Source: Ruminiclostridium sp. (lineage in GTDB: Bacteria; Bacillota; Clostridia; Oscillospirales; Ruminococcaceae). Taken from it: a DNA stretch of 38,362 nt. The stretch covers positions 1 through 38,362 of the forward strand of contig JAGBLA010000017.1 in NCBI GenBank assembly GCA_017635675.1. Reading direction: 5' to 3'. The first letter of the stretch is position 1. Each line of letters starts with the position of its first letter. Both the position numbers and the translations under genes were made by a program. Below the pieces are notes generated by a model. It made no database searches. It was not told the origin of the DNA and saw only the letters and a program-made list of their open reading frames with translations. Of the stretch, positions 1 through 8,556 are shown one piece after another.

Positions 1-157
1 GGGAACCTCTAAAAACCCATTTGAGAGAAAACGCGCCAGCCCCGCCGAATACTTTGTCAAGTCTCCTCGCCTTGCGTCAGCAAGCCTTCGGAGCCTTTCC
101 TCGTCTTCAACGCGGCTGACACATTTTCTCTTTTCAAAGCGTTTTTTAGAGGTAACC
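1..157 (+). repeat. MITE-like structured repeat, copy 1
   Basis: This 157-bp element begins GGGAACCTCTAAAAA and ends with the near complement TTTTTTAGAGGTAACC, so the outer ~35 bp of each side form imperfect terminal inverted repeats. Inside these, the arms GCGCCAGCCCCGC and GCGGCTGACAC pair partly. At the tip, CTTGC-GTCA-GCAAG (around 73-86) forms a small perfect hairpin. The right flank is TTAA (158-161). Copies 2 and 3 in this window share the same ends. No open reading frame of note lies inside. The structure fits a non-autonomous mobile element or a repeated structured RNA; no transposase is present to decide between them. Confidence 0.8.
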
Positions 158-168
158 TTAATAAAACA

Positions 169-189
169 GGGGGAGTCCGACACTCCCCC
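169..189 (-). terminator. Terminator after the second MoxR module
   Basis: GGGGGAGT-ccgac-ACTCCCCC forms a perfect 8-bp stem just beyond the stop codon at 193. On the minus strand it is followed by TGTTTTATT, a moderate U-tract. It closes the operon running from 3534 to 193. Repeat copy 1 begins 11 bases beyond it. Confidence 0.75.
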
Positions 190-192
190 ATT

Positions 193-1458
193 TTATTTAT
201 TCAGCAGCTCGTCAAGCATGGCGAGCTTTTCTTTTTCCGGCGTCGCATTGTCATAGCGCACGTTTTCATAGGTCTGTGCCACATCTGCAAGCTCACTGCC
301 GAACCGTTCCGCACCGCGCTCCGCCTGTACAGGAACGGTGTCCGACGGCATAAGCCGCCTGTTCACCGCCCGTATGCGGTACAGCAAAACGCGGTATCCG
401 AGGCGGTATTTCAGCGCGGGATCCTTCTCCGCCGCGTATTTGCGCTTTACGGCATGTACGTTGTCGGAACTCTCCCGCCGATGTCTGCCGTATGAAATAT
501 CCTCGAAAACATCGGTGAACTCAGGATGCGCCGACTCCTCGGGTCTGCCGCTAAGAAACGCTCCGAGACGGGAAAAGAACGCCTTAATCGCTCCGAATAT
601 CTTGTGACGGAATACCACGATAAGCACGATGAACGAGATGATAACGAACACCTCGACAAAGTACCACGTATATTCATAAAACGCCCAGCCTGCGCCTATC
701 TCGCCGCCCTCCGAGGCTTCAAGCGGCATCTCCTCCGCCTCAAACAGCGAGAACAGCCAGTGTATCACGCGCACGACAGCGAATATACATTCCTGTATCA
801 GCCACGCGATCTGCTTGCGGAATACGCAGAGCGTAAGCCCTGTCACGGTTATCCCGAGAACCAGAGCCGCGTTGTAGGCGGTAAGTCCCTTAGGAAGCGA
901 CGATTTTGTCTCCGCACGCATATTCGCGCGGTCAAATATCCCGCTCTGATTCACAAGCAGCGCTGCCGCCAGAAACTCCAGCGCGAATGCCGCTACCACT
1001 GTGTCAGACGCGGCGGCGTTGATCTCTTCATTTGCCGCCACTCTCACAAAGATGTAGCAGCCTATCGCAAGCACGATATATACCGCAAACGCCGTAAGCG
1101 GGAACATATCGGCGAAATTCCTGTACCCTGCCCGCTCGCCGATGAAGTAAGCGAAGACGCTGCTCACTCCGAGAGCGAACACAGTCACCCCGTCACCGCC
1201 GATAACAAGCGACAGGAACCCTGCTGCGAATGTCAAAGCTCCCGCAAGACGAAGCGGCAGCCGCAGCTTTTTGTGCGCCTTTGCAGCCTGTGCGCTGACA
1301 TATCCGAGGGCGAACACCGCCGCGCCTATGCCGTAGTAACAAAGCATACGAAGCGCGCTGATATTGCCGTATGTGTTGATGTCACAGCCGAACAGGAACG
1401 GGAACACGACCGCCGAGAACGCCAGTACCGCAAAGGTCTTCAGAACAATGTTTCTCAT
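193..1458 (-). CDS. Polytopic membrane protein with DUF4129-like C-terminus
   Basis: This 421-residue protein is the last gene of the second MoxR module. About eight hydrophobic segments are visible (near 5-24, 38-57, 71-87, 91-106, 119-140, 152-170, 192-213 and 264-284). A charged cytoplasmic C-terminus of about 130 residues follows and ends in a DUF4129-like pattern (a helical region, then YENVRYDNATPEKEKLAMLDEL). The C-terminal layout resembles the tail of the transglutaminase protein of the first module (4621-7320), but no transglutaminase domain is present. The start lies 9 nt after the DUF58 stop, with TAGGGGGC as the ribosome site. It is probably an envelope partner of the MoxR/DUF58 pair; its biochemical role is unknown. 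Confidence 0.75.
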   Translation of the reverse strand: MRNIVLKTFAVLAFSAVVFPFLFGCDINTYGNISALRMLCYYGIGAAVFALGYVSAQAAKAHKKLRLPLRLAGALTFAAGFLSLVIGGDGVTVFALGVSSVFAYFIGERAGYRNFADMFPLTAFAVYIVLAIGCYIFVRVAANEEINAAASDTVVAAFALEFLAAALLVNQSGIFDRANMRAETKSSLPKGLTAYNAALVLGITVTGLTLCVFRKQIAWLIQECIFAVVRVIHWLFSLFEAEEMPLEASEGGEIGAGWAFYEYTWYFVEVFVIISFIVLIVVFRHKIFGAIKAFFSRLGAFLSGRPEESAHPEFTDVFEDISYGRHRRESSDNVHAVKRKYAAEKDPALKYRLGYRVLLYRIRAVNRRLMPSDTVPVQAERGAERFGSELADVAQTYENVRYDNATPEKEKLAMLDELLNK

Positions 1459-1467
1459 GCGCGCCCC

Positions 1468-2580
1468 CTAACTGTAATACCGCCCTACCCTGCCGACCCG
1501 CAGGAGCTCGCGGTCATGCACGCTGTCGTCGTTGCAGTAGAAAGCCACGTGCTTTCCGCGTCGGCGCCAGACCGCGGCGAGATCCGCCATAGTGTCGTCG
1601 ATGTAGGCGGTAACTATAAGAATATCCGTCCTGTCCGCAAAGTATATCCCCGCCATTTCCGCCTGCGTGAGAAAATCGCGGAAGTCAATGGTACAGGTTA
1701 TCTCCAGGTCAGCGAGCACCCGCAGCATACGCATATAATCCTCGCTGTCGGAGCCGCCTTTTTCATGCACTCCTCCCGAGCCGTTGGTATATAGGTCGCA
1801 CTCCGCTCCTATGTCAGCAAGACGGTCAAGCAGGAACGACGCTGCCTTGATATACGTCTCGGCGTCGCCTGTGGTCACGGGCCGCGGCTCTCCGTTCGGC
1901 GTTTTCTGCATATTTATCAGTATCGCGGCGCGGTTTCGGGTAGTGTAGTCATTGTTGAAAACCATGAGCTGAGCGTTTCTCGCGGTGCTGTTCCAGTGGA
2001 TGCGGTTCATGGGCTCGCGGCCTGTGTACTCGCGGGAGCCGGAAATAAGGAACGGGTCTTCGCAGATAAACCTGTGTGCGGTGATCTCTCCCGACAGCTC
2101 CATGTCCGACAGCTCGCTCTCCCGCAGCTCGTAAGGCGCGGGCAGTATGCGTATGCTCTCGTTGACGCTGAGCGCACGTGAGACCGATACAAGTCCGAGC
2201 AGATCGCTGCCGATCATCGACACGCTCTCAAGTCTGAAATTCCCGCGCTTCATCGCCACTGCTGTGCGCGTGCGGGTGCATTTCTGATGCGGGCGCAGCG
2301 AGAACACGCTCGGCACGAATCGGGTATCCGAAGCGCGTGCCACCTGAGTTCCCGCAAATTCAAGCCAGCGGCTCGTGCTGAGCTCGGTCTTTACCCACGG
2401 TACGGGAAGTCCCTTATCGTTGACGATCTCCTCAACTATCTCGAACGTCTCGCCCTCTATTGCTTCACTTGTGCTGAACCTCACCGTGTAGGTCACGTTT
2501 TTCAGCACGAGCCGCAGAAATATCTGATGCTCGGCAAACAGCAGTATCGCAACGATGACGAGAATTGCAAGCATTTCCAT
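1468..2580 (-). CDS. DUF58 domain protein (module 2)
   Basis: This 370-residue protein starts with a hydrophobic segment (MEMLAILVIVAILLFAEHQI), then a beta-rich region, then the DUF58 core. The DUF58 signature is visible in the stretch SREYTGREPMNRIHW followed by NSTARNAQLMVFNND. The remaining C-terminal part looks like a von Willebrand A-type fold. Proteins of this family are encoded almost always beside MoxR AAA+ ATPases and are thought to be their membrane-linked partners. The start lies 6 nt after the moxR stop and the next gene follows 9 nt downstream, so the three genes are one operon. It is a diverged paralogue of the DUF58 gene at 7347-8552. Confidence 0.85.
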   Translation of the reverse strand: MEMLAILVIVAILLFAEHQIFLRLVLKNVTYTVRFSTSEAIEGETFEIVEEIVNDKGLPVPWVKTELSTSRWLEFAGTQVARASDTRFVPSVFSLRPHQKCTRTRTAVAMKRGNFRLESVSMIGSDLLGLVSVSRALSVNESIRILPAPYELRESELSDMELSGEITAHRFICEDPFLISGSREYTGREPMNRIHWNSTARNAQLMVFNNDYTTRNRAAILINMQKTPNGEPRPVTTGDAETYIKAASFLLDRLADIGAECDLYTNGSGGVHEKGGSDSEDYMRMLRVLADLEITCTIDFRDFLTQAEMAGIYFADRTDILIVTAYIDDTMADLAAVWRRRGKHVAFYCNDDSVHDRELLRVGRVGRYYS

Positions 2581-2586
2581 AGTTAT

Positions 2587-3534
2587 TCACTCAAACTGTT
2601 CCGTCGGTACGGGAGTGTCCTCAAGTATCTGCGCCACCACGTCCTCTGCGGTGGTACCTGTTTTGGTTATCGCGTATTCGCGGCAGATAAGGCGGTGAGG
2701 AATGACATACCCCGCGGCGGTCTTGATGTGATCGGGAGTTACGAACTGCGCTCCCTCCAGCGCCGCGACAGCCTGCGACATACGTTTGAGCGCGAGAAGT
2801 CCGCGGGGACTGAGCCCAAGCCTAACCTTTTCGCTGCGCCGCGTAGCTTCACCGAGATCGCAGATATATCCTGCCGCCGCTTCCCCGAGCCGCACGTTCA
2901 GAGCTTCATGCGACGCTCCCGCAAGGTCATCGGCGGAAAGCACCTCACCGAGCGCGTCTATCGGGTGGTTCTCGCCTATCGCCGCCAGCATATCGAGCTC
3001 GCTCCTCCGCTCACCGTATCCCAGCCGCAGCCGCACAAGAAAGCGGTCAAGCTGCGCCTCGGGCAGAGGGTATGTTCCCGCGCTCTCAACGGGGTTCTGT
3101 GTCGCGATAACGAAAAACGGCGGCGCGAGCTTGTATGTCTCTCCGTCAACGGTAGTCTGCTTTTCCTCCATACATTCAAGCAGAGCCGACTGAGTGCGCG
3201 GCGTTGCGCGGTTTATCTCGTCCGCGAGCAGGATATTGGTGAATACTGCGCCTTTTCGGAACACGAATTCCTGGGTCTTCATATTGTAGTAGTTTATTCC
3301 CGTTATGTCGGAAGGCAGCAGATCGGGTGTGAACTGTATGCGCCGAAAGGTCACTCCGAGCGAGCGTGCGGCAGCACGTGCAAGCATGGTCTTGCCTGTG
3401 CCGGGAACGTCCTCTATCAGCACATGACCGCCCGCGAGCATAGCGGCGCAGACTATACGTATCTCACGTGACTTTCCCATTATGACCTTTGAGATATTGG
3501 CGGTGAACACATCACCGAATTCCTTTGCTGTCAT
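2587..3534 (-). CDS. MoxR-family AAA+ ATPase (module 2)
   Basis: This 315-residue AAA_3-type ATPase has Walker A DVPGTGKT at about 42-49 and Walker B LLADEINRATPRTQSALLECMEE. The sensor-1 stretch VIATQNPVESAGTYPLPEAQLDRF and a C-terminal lid domain (SPRGLLALKRMSQAVAAL) are also visible. MoxR ATPases act as chaperones or remodelling factors for partner proteins, usually through the adjacent DUF58/VWA proteins. It is close to the MoxR at 8557-9501, with the same Walker A position. The ribosome site AAGGAGAG sits directly after a terminator hairpin at 3555-3591, so this gene probably needs its own promoter or readthrough. Confidence 0.93.
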   Translation of the reverse strand: MTAKEFGDVFTANISKVIMGKSREIRIVCAAMLAGGHVLIEDVPGTGKTMLARAAARSLGVTFRRIQFTPDLLPSDITGINYYNMKTQEFVFRKGAVFTNILLADEINRATPRTQSALLECMEEKQTTVDGETYKLAPPFFVIATQNPVESAGTYPLPEAQLDRFLVRLRLGYGERRSELDMLAAIGENHPIDALGEVLSADDLAGASHEALNVRLGEAAAGYICDLGEATRRSEKVRLGLSPRGLLALKRMSQAVAALEGAQFVTPDHIKTAAGYVIPHRLICREYAITKTGTTAEDVVAQILEDTPVPTEQFE

Positions 3535-3554
3535 ACAGATCTCTCCTTTTCAAA

Positions 3555-3591
3555 AATCCCTCGTCGGCACTGTATATGCTGACGAGGGATT
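3555..3591 (-). terminator. Terminator after the DHH gene
   Basis: AATCCCTCGTC-g-GCA and TGC-t-GACGAGGGATT form a roughly 15-bp stem with one G/T position. On the minus strand it is followed by TTTTTG. It lies between the DHH stop (3607) and the moxR start (3534). The outer base of its stem overlaps a TATAAT-like box (3589-3594) that could serve the moxR gene. Confidence 0.8.
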
Positions 3592-3606
3592 ATATGTACT
3601 GAAGTT

Positions 3607-4527
3607 TTATGCGTTTGCCATGCTTACGAGCTCGGAAAGCATCTGATTGAGCTTATCCGGTATCTCCTCGTCCTTGAACTGACAGGTGCCGACCTTTCTG
3701 TGTCCGCCGCCGCCGTATTTAAGCATAAGGCTTCCGACATCGACATTGCTTGTCTTGTTGATAACTGAGTAGCCTACCGCCGCGGAGCAGCCCTGACCGC
3801 CCTTTCCGGAAACTATCCACGCGGAGATGTTCTGTTCGGGATAGAGGCTGTAGATCATAAAGCGGTTGCCTGTGTATATAGGGTCAACGCCGCGCAGGTC
3901 GGTGATGATGACATTGCCCTTTATCTCGGTATGCTCATGCACCATTTTCTTGAAGAGCTCGGCCTGCTCGTTATATACTGCGATACGCTCCTTGATGTCG
4001 GGCATATCGAGTATCTCCTGTGTGGTCATGCTGCGGCAGCTTACAAGGAGTTTCTCCATGAGCTGGTAGTTGCTGATGGTGAAGTTGCGGAAACGTCCGA
4101 GACCCGTTCTCGGGTCCATAAGGAAACCTACGAGTATCCATCCTGTCGGATTAAGCACCTCGTCAACGGTAAGGTTGCCGCTGTCCACCTTGTCAACAGC
4201 CTCCATGAGGTCGTCGAACTGCGGGAAACGCTCTTTTCCGCCGTAGTATTCATATATTATCCTCGCGCAGCTTGGTGTGATGCGGCTCTCACCCTTGTAT
4301 CTGCCTTCAAGCTGCTGACGCTCAAACTCACTTGAATGGTGGTCGAACCAGAGTCCGCAGCCTTCAACGAACGGAACGTTCGCGAGAACGTCATTCTCTG
4401 TGACAGGTACAAGTCCGTCCTGGATATCCTTCGGGTGCTTGAATGTAAAAGAGTCGATTATCCCGGCTTCATAAAGAAGTGCGCCGCAGGCAAGTCCGTC
4501 AAAATCGGAGCGCGTGATAAGATTCAT
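3607..4527 (-). CDS. DHH-family phosphoesterase
   Basis: This 306-residue protein has the conserved metal-site motifs of the DHH superfamily: SDFDG at 7-11 and DHH at 62-64 (FDHHSSE). The DHHA1-type substrate motif GGGGHRKVG is at 272-280. Relatives include exopolyphosphatase-like, nanoRNase and cyclic-dinucleotide phosphodiesterase enzymes. The length and lack of membrane or PAS/GGDEF parts exclude GdpP, but the substrate cannot be set from sequence. It has its own promoter (4586-4614) and terminator, so it is a single-gene unit inserted between the two MoxR modules. The ribosome site is GGGGGAAA. Confidence 0.85.
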   Translation of the reverse strand: MNLITRSDFDGLACGALLYEAGIIDSFTFKHPKDIQDGLVPVTENDVLANVPFVEGCGLWFDHHSSEFERQQLEGRYKGESRITPSCARIIYEYYGGKERFPQFDDLMEAVDKVDSGNLTVDEVLNPTGWILVGFLMDPRTGLGRFRNFTISNYQLMEKLLVSCRSMTTQEILDMPDIKERIAVYNEQAELFKKMVHEHTEIKGNVIITDLRGVDPIYTGNRFMIYSLYPEQNISAWIVSGKGGQGCSAAVGYSVINKTSNVDVGSLMLKYGGGGHRKVGTCQFKDEEIPDKLNQMLSELVSMANA

Positions 4528-4585
4528 AGTTATTTCCCCCTGTTATATAATGATTGATGCATGATCAGATACCAATCTCTTATTG

Positions 4586-4614
4586 ATTATAACAAATATT
4601 TTCCGTTTTTGCAA
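4586..4614 (-). promoter_or_regulatory. Sigma-A type promoter of the DHH gene
   Basis: On the minus strand, TTGCAA (4609-4614) and TATAAT (4586-4591) are separated by exactly 17 bases. A TG two bases before the -10 box makes it an extended -10 promoter. It lies in the short gap after the transglutaminase gene, about 60 bases before the DHH start. Confidence 0.65.
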
Positions 4615-4620
4615 CACTTT

Positions 4621-7320
4621 TTATAAAAAAAGTGATATTTTCATAAAAAATCTTTTAAAAGGCGACACATCTGACATAAGCTTCGAATAGACCGCGGCAG
4701 CGTAGCGGTAAACCGCCTCTCTCTCGTCCTCCGTCACCGGGGAGTCCTCGTCTCTGCCGAACTCAGCCTTTTCAATGACGGTTATCACGTCCATCATGAA
4801 AGCGTTCATTCCTTTGAGCTCTATGCTCCCGTCCACGCGCTCCGTAAAGTCGTAGAGCTGCTCGCTTCCGGGAGTAAGCCCCTTTCTGCCGAGAAGTGTG
4901 ATGATAAATCTGTACATCACACGAACAGCTTCATTTGTCGGCATTGTTCTGAATCCCGCGACAGTACGGGCTTCGGCAGCATTCACGCTCCGCGCGAACA
5001 GAAGTACGACTATCGCCAGCGCAAGTATGACCGCCATAATGACTATTATCGGCATAAGCCGCAGCCACAGGTCGCTTCCGCCGCTCTGCACAGGTGCCTC
5101 GGGGTCAGCGGTATCGGAAGTTCCGGAAGGAGCCGCAGTGGTATCATCGTCGGACTGCGCGGTCTCGTCGGGCGCAGTTGTCACTTCGGGAGCGGAAGAT
5201 GCTTCGGGAGCCGATGTAACGACAGGCGCGGAGGTCTCGGAGGTCACCGCGGTCTCCTGCGGCAAAGCCGTCTGTGCAGCGTAACCCGGCACTTCGGCTG
5301 TGGGGTCGAAGGGCAGCCAGCCTATACCCTCGAAATAGACCTCCGTCCAGGCGTGAAGCATACGCTCGGTGAGAGTATAGTGATACAGCCCGTCGCTGCC
5401 CGGCTCCTGCATACCCGGGTAGATGACATAGCCGGTCACATAGCGCGCCGGATATCCCAGCTCACGCATCGCGAGCGTCATTGCCGTAGCGTAGAGCGCA
5501 CAGTGTCCCTCCTTCGAGCCGTACAAAAATTCCTCAAGCATATCGCCCTCACCGCTCTGATGCATTGAGTAATGATAAGCATTGCTGAAATAGTCGCAGA
5601 TATACTGTGCCTTGCTGTATGCCGTAAGACCGGACACCGTCATGTCGGAAAGCCCGGAAATATCCACGAACCGCCTGATCACAGGGGAGCTTCCCGAATA
5701 TTCACGGCGGACGAACTCCCGGTAAGCCGAAATATCGGAAAGATAATCACCCGAAACGCTCTCAGGCGCAGTTATCACGCCGCTGCGAACAGCCGCGTCA
5801 ACACCGCTGCGCGCTTCATCGGCGAGCTGCTCGCCGGTTCTGACGACACTCCCGCCAAAGCTGCCGCCTGCAAGGTCGGGAGTGAGTGCAAGGCTTTCAA
5901 AGCTCTTGACATAGCCTTCCCTTGTACGGAGAATGTAGTCACCGTAGCAGCTGTAATATCCGCTGTCACGGTAGTCGAGTTCATAAGCGGCAACAGGGCT
6001 GAACACCACGCGTGTACTGCGCAGATACTTCACATTCACCATCTGAAGCGGCATAACTTCGTCCGGAGAGAAATCGTAAGCGGCGGAGATATAGCGGCGG
6101 AACATCTGATACTCGGTCTCCGGGTAGAAACCCTCGCCCATGGCTTCTTCATAGCGGGAAGCGACAGTGGAAACGCTGCTCCAGGTATCGTTTCCGTACT
6201 CGACCCCGATATCGCCGCGAAGATAAACCGGTATATCGCCGCGCGTCAGAGTTACTTCAAGCACGGGACGGTCGCTGTCTCCGGGCGGCTGTATGCTGAT
6301 GCTTCCGGACACATCGCCGTAATTGCCGGAGCTGAAATATCCCCGGTCGTCGGGTCTGCCGAGAGGGATACCGATAAGCCCCCCCACGGCGTCGGCAGCA
6401 GTATTGTACGCGGAAGTCAGTAAATCGAATACCTTCTGATAGCTTATCCCTTTTCCGTCGGGTATCAGCGCCGAAGCTCCGAAAAACGCCGCCGCGCTAA
6501 GTACGGCTGCGGCTATCATATTGCCGGTATAGCGGTGGTAGCGCATAGTGTCCTGCTGTGCGCGCTTTCCGAAGGGCAGCTTCGCCGCGCGGCGCGCATA
6601 CTCGCGGTCGGAACGCGCCAGCGAAAGCCTCGCGGAGCCCGAGCTCCCGTAAACGAACCCGTTGTCCAGCTCATAGCTTGAAGCTATGGCTTCAAAGCCG
6701 AACAGGCACACAGCGAATATCAGAAACGACGGTACAAATCCTGCGGTCTCGGCTGCCACGGCAGGCGCGGTGATAACTGTGACGGCGATGACCGGCACGG
6801 TAAGTCTGAACCGCGTGCGCACGGCATAAGTGAACAGTACCGACGCGAGCACCGCGAGAGCTATCGCAGCCCAGAAAAACGCTGTCTGCATCAAATTCTC
6901 CTGCATTCCGGCAGCGGCTCGTGTGACGGGCTCACGGTGAAGCATGAAACCCGAAGTATGCAGAAGTCTGCTGTCAAGGTGTTTGCACATATAGTCCCAG
7001 AAATACCCCGCAAGCTTAACGACCCTGTCACGAAGCAGCCAGACCACTCCTGCTGACGCGGCGATGACCGAACCATAAACCAGAGCCGGCGGCAGCAGTG
7101 ACGCGAGGATATATATCAGTCCCGATGCCGCCGCGGCGACGGACGCAGGTATGATGATGCCGCTGTAACCGTAAATATCGCAGAATATCATCACAAACGA
7201 CGACGACATCAGGCACAGCAGAAAAAGCCTTGCCGCCAGCAGTAATGCTGTGGAAGGCTGTTCACCGAAATATTCGTCATGCAGTATCTTCTCGTCGCTG
7301 CGATACTTTCCGAATCTCAT
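4621..7320 (-). CDS. Transglutaminase-like membrane protein (TgpA-like, DUF3488/DUF4129)
   Basis: This protein has several N-terminal membrane segments and a large external region. The transglutaminase-like domain has its likely catalytic Cys607 (EGHCALYATAM), His656 (MLHAWTEVYF) and Asp672 (FDPT). A Ser/Thr/Ala/Pro-rich linker of about 80 residues follows, then one more membrane helix and a cytoplasmic DUF4129-like tail. The layout matches TgpA-like proteins of MoxR-DUF58-TGM operons. An ATG at 7410 would give 929 residues, but it overlaps the upstream gene by 64 bases and lacks a ribosome site. I chose the ATG at 7320, 26 bases after the DUF58 stop and downstream of GGAAA. The protein probably works on the cell surface; its substrate is unknown. 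Confidence 0.85.
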   Translation of the reverse strand: MRFGKYRSDEKILHDEYFGEQPSTALLLAARLFLLCLMSSSFVMIFCDIYGYSGIIIPASVAAAASGLIYILASLLPPALVYGSVIAASAGVVWLLRDRVVKLAGYFWDYMCKHLDSRLLHTSGFMLHREPVTRAAAGMQENLMQTAFFWAAIALAVLASVLFTYAVRTRFRLTVPVIAVTVITAPAVAAETAGFVPSFLIFAVCLFGFEAIASSYELDNGFVYGSSGSARLSLARSDREYARRAAKLPFGKRAQQDTMRYHRYTGNMIAAAVLSAAAFFGASALIPDGKGISYQKVFDLLTSAYNTAADAVGGLIGIPLGRPDDRGYFSSGNYGDVSGSISIQPPGDSDRPVLEVTLTRGDIPVYLRGDIGVEYGNDTWSSVSTVASRYEEAMGEGFYPETEYQMFRRYISAAYDFSPDEVMPLQMVNVKYLRSTRVVFSPVAAYELDYRDSGYYSCYGDYILRTREGYVKSFESLALTPDLAGGSFGGSVVRTGEQLADEARSGVDAAVRSGVITAPESVSGDYLSDISAYREFVRREYSGSSPVIRRFVDISGLSDMTVSGLTAYSKAQYICDYFSNAYHYSMHQSGEGDMLEEFLYGSKEGHCALYATAMTLAMRELGYPARYVTGYVIYPGMQEPGSDGLYHYTLTERMLHAWTEVYFEGIGWLPFDPTAEVPGYAAQTALPQETAVTSETSAPVVTSAPEASSAPEVTTAPDETAQSDDDTTAAPSGTSDTADPEAPVQSGGSDLWLRLMPIIVIMAVILALAIVVLLFARSVNAAEARTVAGFRTMPTNEAVRVMYRFIITLLGRKGLTPGSEQLYDFTERVDGSIELKGMNAFMMDVITVIEKAEFGRDEDSPVTEDEREAVYRYAAAVYSKLMSDVSPFKRFFMKISLFL

Positions 7321-7346
7321 TTTATGCGAATTTCCGTTCTTTCCTT

Positions 7347-8552
7347 TTATAGTGCGTGGTCCATTGAATTTCTCAGTGAAAGCGATATATCCTCGGGGTC
7401 TATCTGCCATACCGAGGTATTCTTTGAAGCCTGAGCGCGTGCCAGCAGCGCGGCATCGGGGCGGGCACCCGTAAGATATACGCGCATACCTCCGCAGGAC
7501 TTGCCTATCGCGTTCTGTACAGCGGCTAAGTTGTCGCCGTCAAGCTCTGTGGTTATGATGAACACGGGCTCGCTTCCCGTGAGGTATTCAGCTGCGTTGG
7601 CAGCAAGAGCCTCCGCTCCGGCTCCGGCTTCTGTAACGGGTATCACCGAGTACACCGCGAGGAGCTGCTCATAGTCCTCGGGTTTCGCAGCCGAGAACAC
7701 GTCCGGGCGCGCGTCTCCCGTGCGGTAGATGTTCACCGCCGTTCGCCCGTCCGAGATTATCTTTCGGGTCAGCGCAAGCGCCGTCTCCACCGCAGCGTCG
7801 GCAGCGCGAAGATCCACCTCCTCCATTTCCGATACGGAATGAAGGTCGGTGATTATGACGGCGCTGCTTCCGAGGTTCTGCTCGGACTGGCGCACAATAA
7901 GCTCGTCATGCTTTGCGGAGAGCTTCCAGTGGACGTTCTTCATAAGGTCGCCGTCCTTGTACTGACGCACAGACGCGAACGAACCGCTCTCCATGAATGA
8001 TATCTTCGTTATGCTGCTGTCGTAGTCGTCGGTGCAGAGCGCCGTCGTCTCGTCGAGCATTATGCGTCTCGGCATGACGACTATCCTGCACATGGGCGTT
8101 TTGCGGAGCCTGAACCGGAAAATGCGCAGCAGGTCAAATATCTCCGCGTGCTCGATGCCGAGCACATATTCTCCTCTGCACTGTATGCAGCCGTCGAACA
8201 CATATTCGCTCTTCCTCAGCGGCGCGATGCTAAGCACCAGCCGTCTGCCCTCGATAACGCTTCCCGCCCTGTCGTGGAATGTGCCGATTATCATCATCGG
8301 CGACACCGGTATCACAAAGCGGTTCACCACTTTCACCTTCACGCCGAAGTCCTGGAGCTTGCCGACATAGTTCATGTCCGGCAGCACCTCAAGGCTCAGA
8401 AGCAGCCCCGAAAGCACCATAAATACCAGCGACAGCACAGGCAGCACCGTTACTCCCGCAAACAGCACGAATGTGAGCTTGCTTTCGTATGACAGCGCAA
8501 ATACCGCCGAGCCTATCCACAAAAGCGCGTAGAGCGCCCTGTACCTTGCCAA
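7347..8552 (-). CDS. DUF58 domain protein (module 1)
   Basis: This 401-residue protein has two N-terminal hydrophobic segments (about 4-50), then a beta-rich region, then the DUF58 signature around SVRQYKDGDLMKNVHWKLSA. The C-terminal half looks like a VWA-type fold, with ITDLHSVSE as the possible metal-site strand. It lies 4 bases after the moxR stop at 8557 and before the transglutaminase gene, the classic MoxR-DUF58-TGM order. It is a paralogue of 1468-2580, but about 30 residues longer. Confidence 0.88.
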   Translation of the reverse strand: MARYRALYALLWIGSAVFALSYESKLTFVLFAGVTVLPVLSLVFMVLSGLLLSLEVLPDMNYVGKLQDFGVKVKVVNRFVIPVSPMMIIGTFHDRAGSVIEGRRLVLSIAPLRKSEYVFDGCIQCRGEYVLGIEHAEIFDLLRIFRFRLRKTPMCRIVVMPRRIMLDETTALCTDDYDSSITKISFMESGSFASVRQYKDGDLMKNVHWKLSAKHDELIVRQSEQNLGSSAVIITDLHSVSEMEEVDLRAADAAVETALALTRKIISDGRTAVNIYRTGDARPDVFSAAKPEDYEQLLAVYSVIPVTEAGAGAEALAANAAEYLTGSEPVFIITTELDGDNLAAVQNAIGKSCGGMRVYLTGARPDAALLARAQASKNTSVWQIDPEDISLSLRNSMDHAL

Positions 8553-8556
8553 GGCG

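Noticed and set aside
526..1794. Long plus-strand open frame of 422 codons
   Set aside because: It lies opposite the membrane protein and DUF58 genes, has a composition full of Arg/His/Cys and no family likeness; it is a shadow of the minus-strand genes.
2287..3471. Long plus-strand open frame of 394 codons
   Set aside because: It is antisense to DUF58 and moxR, whose motifs are clear on the minus strand.
7321..7410. Upstream start for the transglutaminase protein
   Set aside because: It would overlap the DUF58 gene by 64 bases and lacks a ribosome site; the ATG at 7320 fits better.
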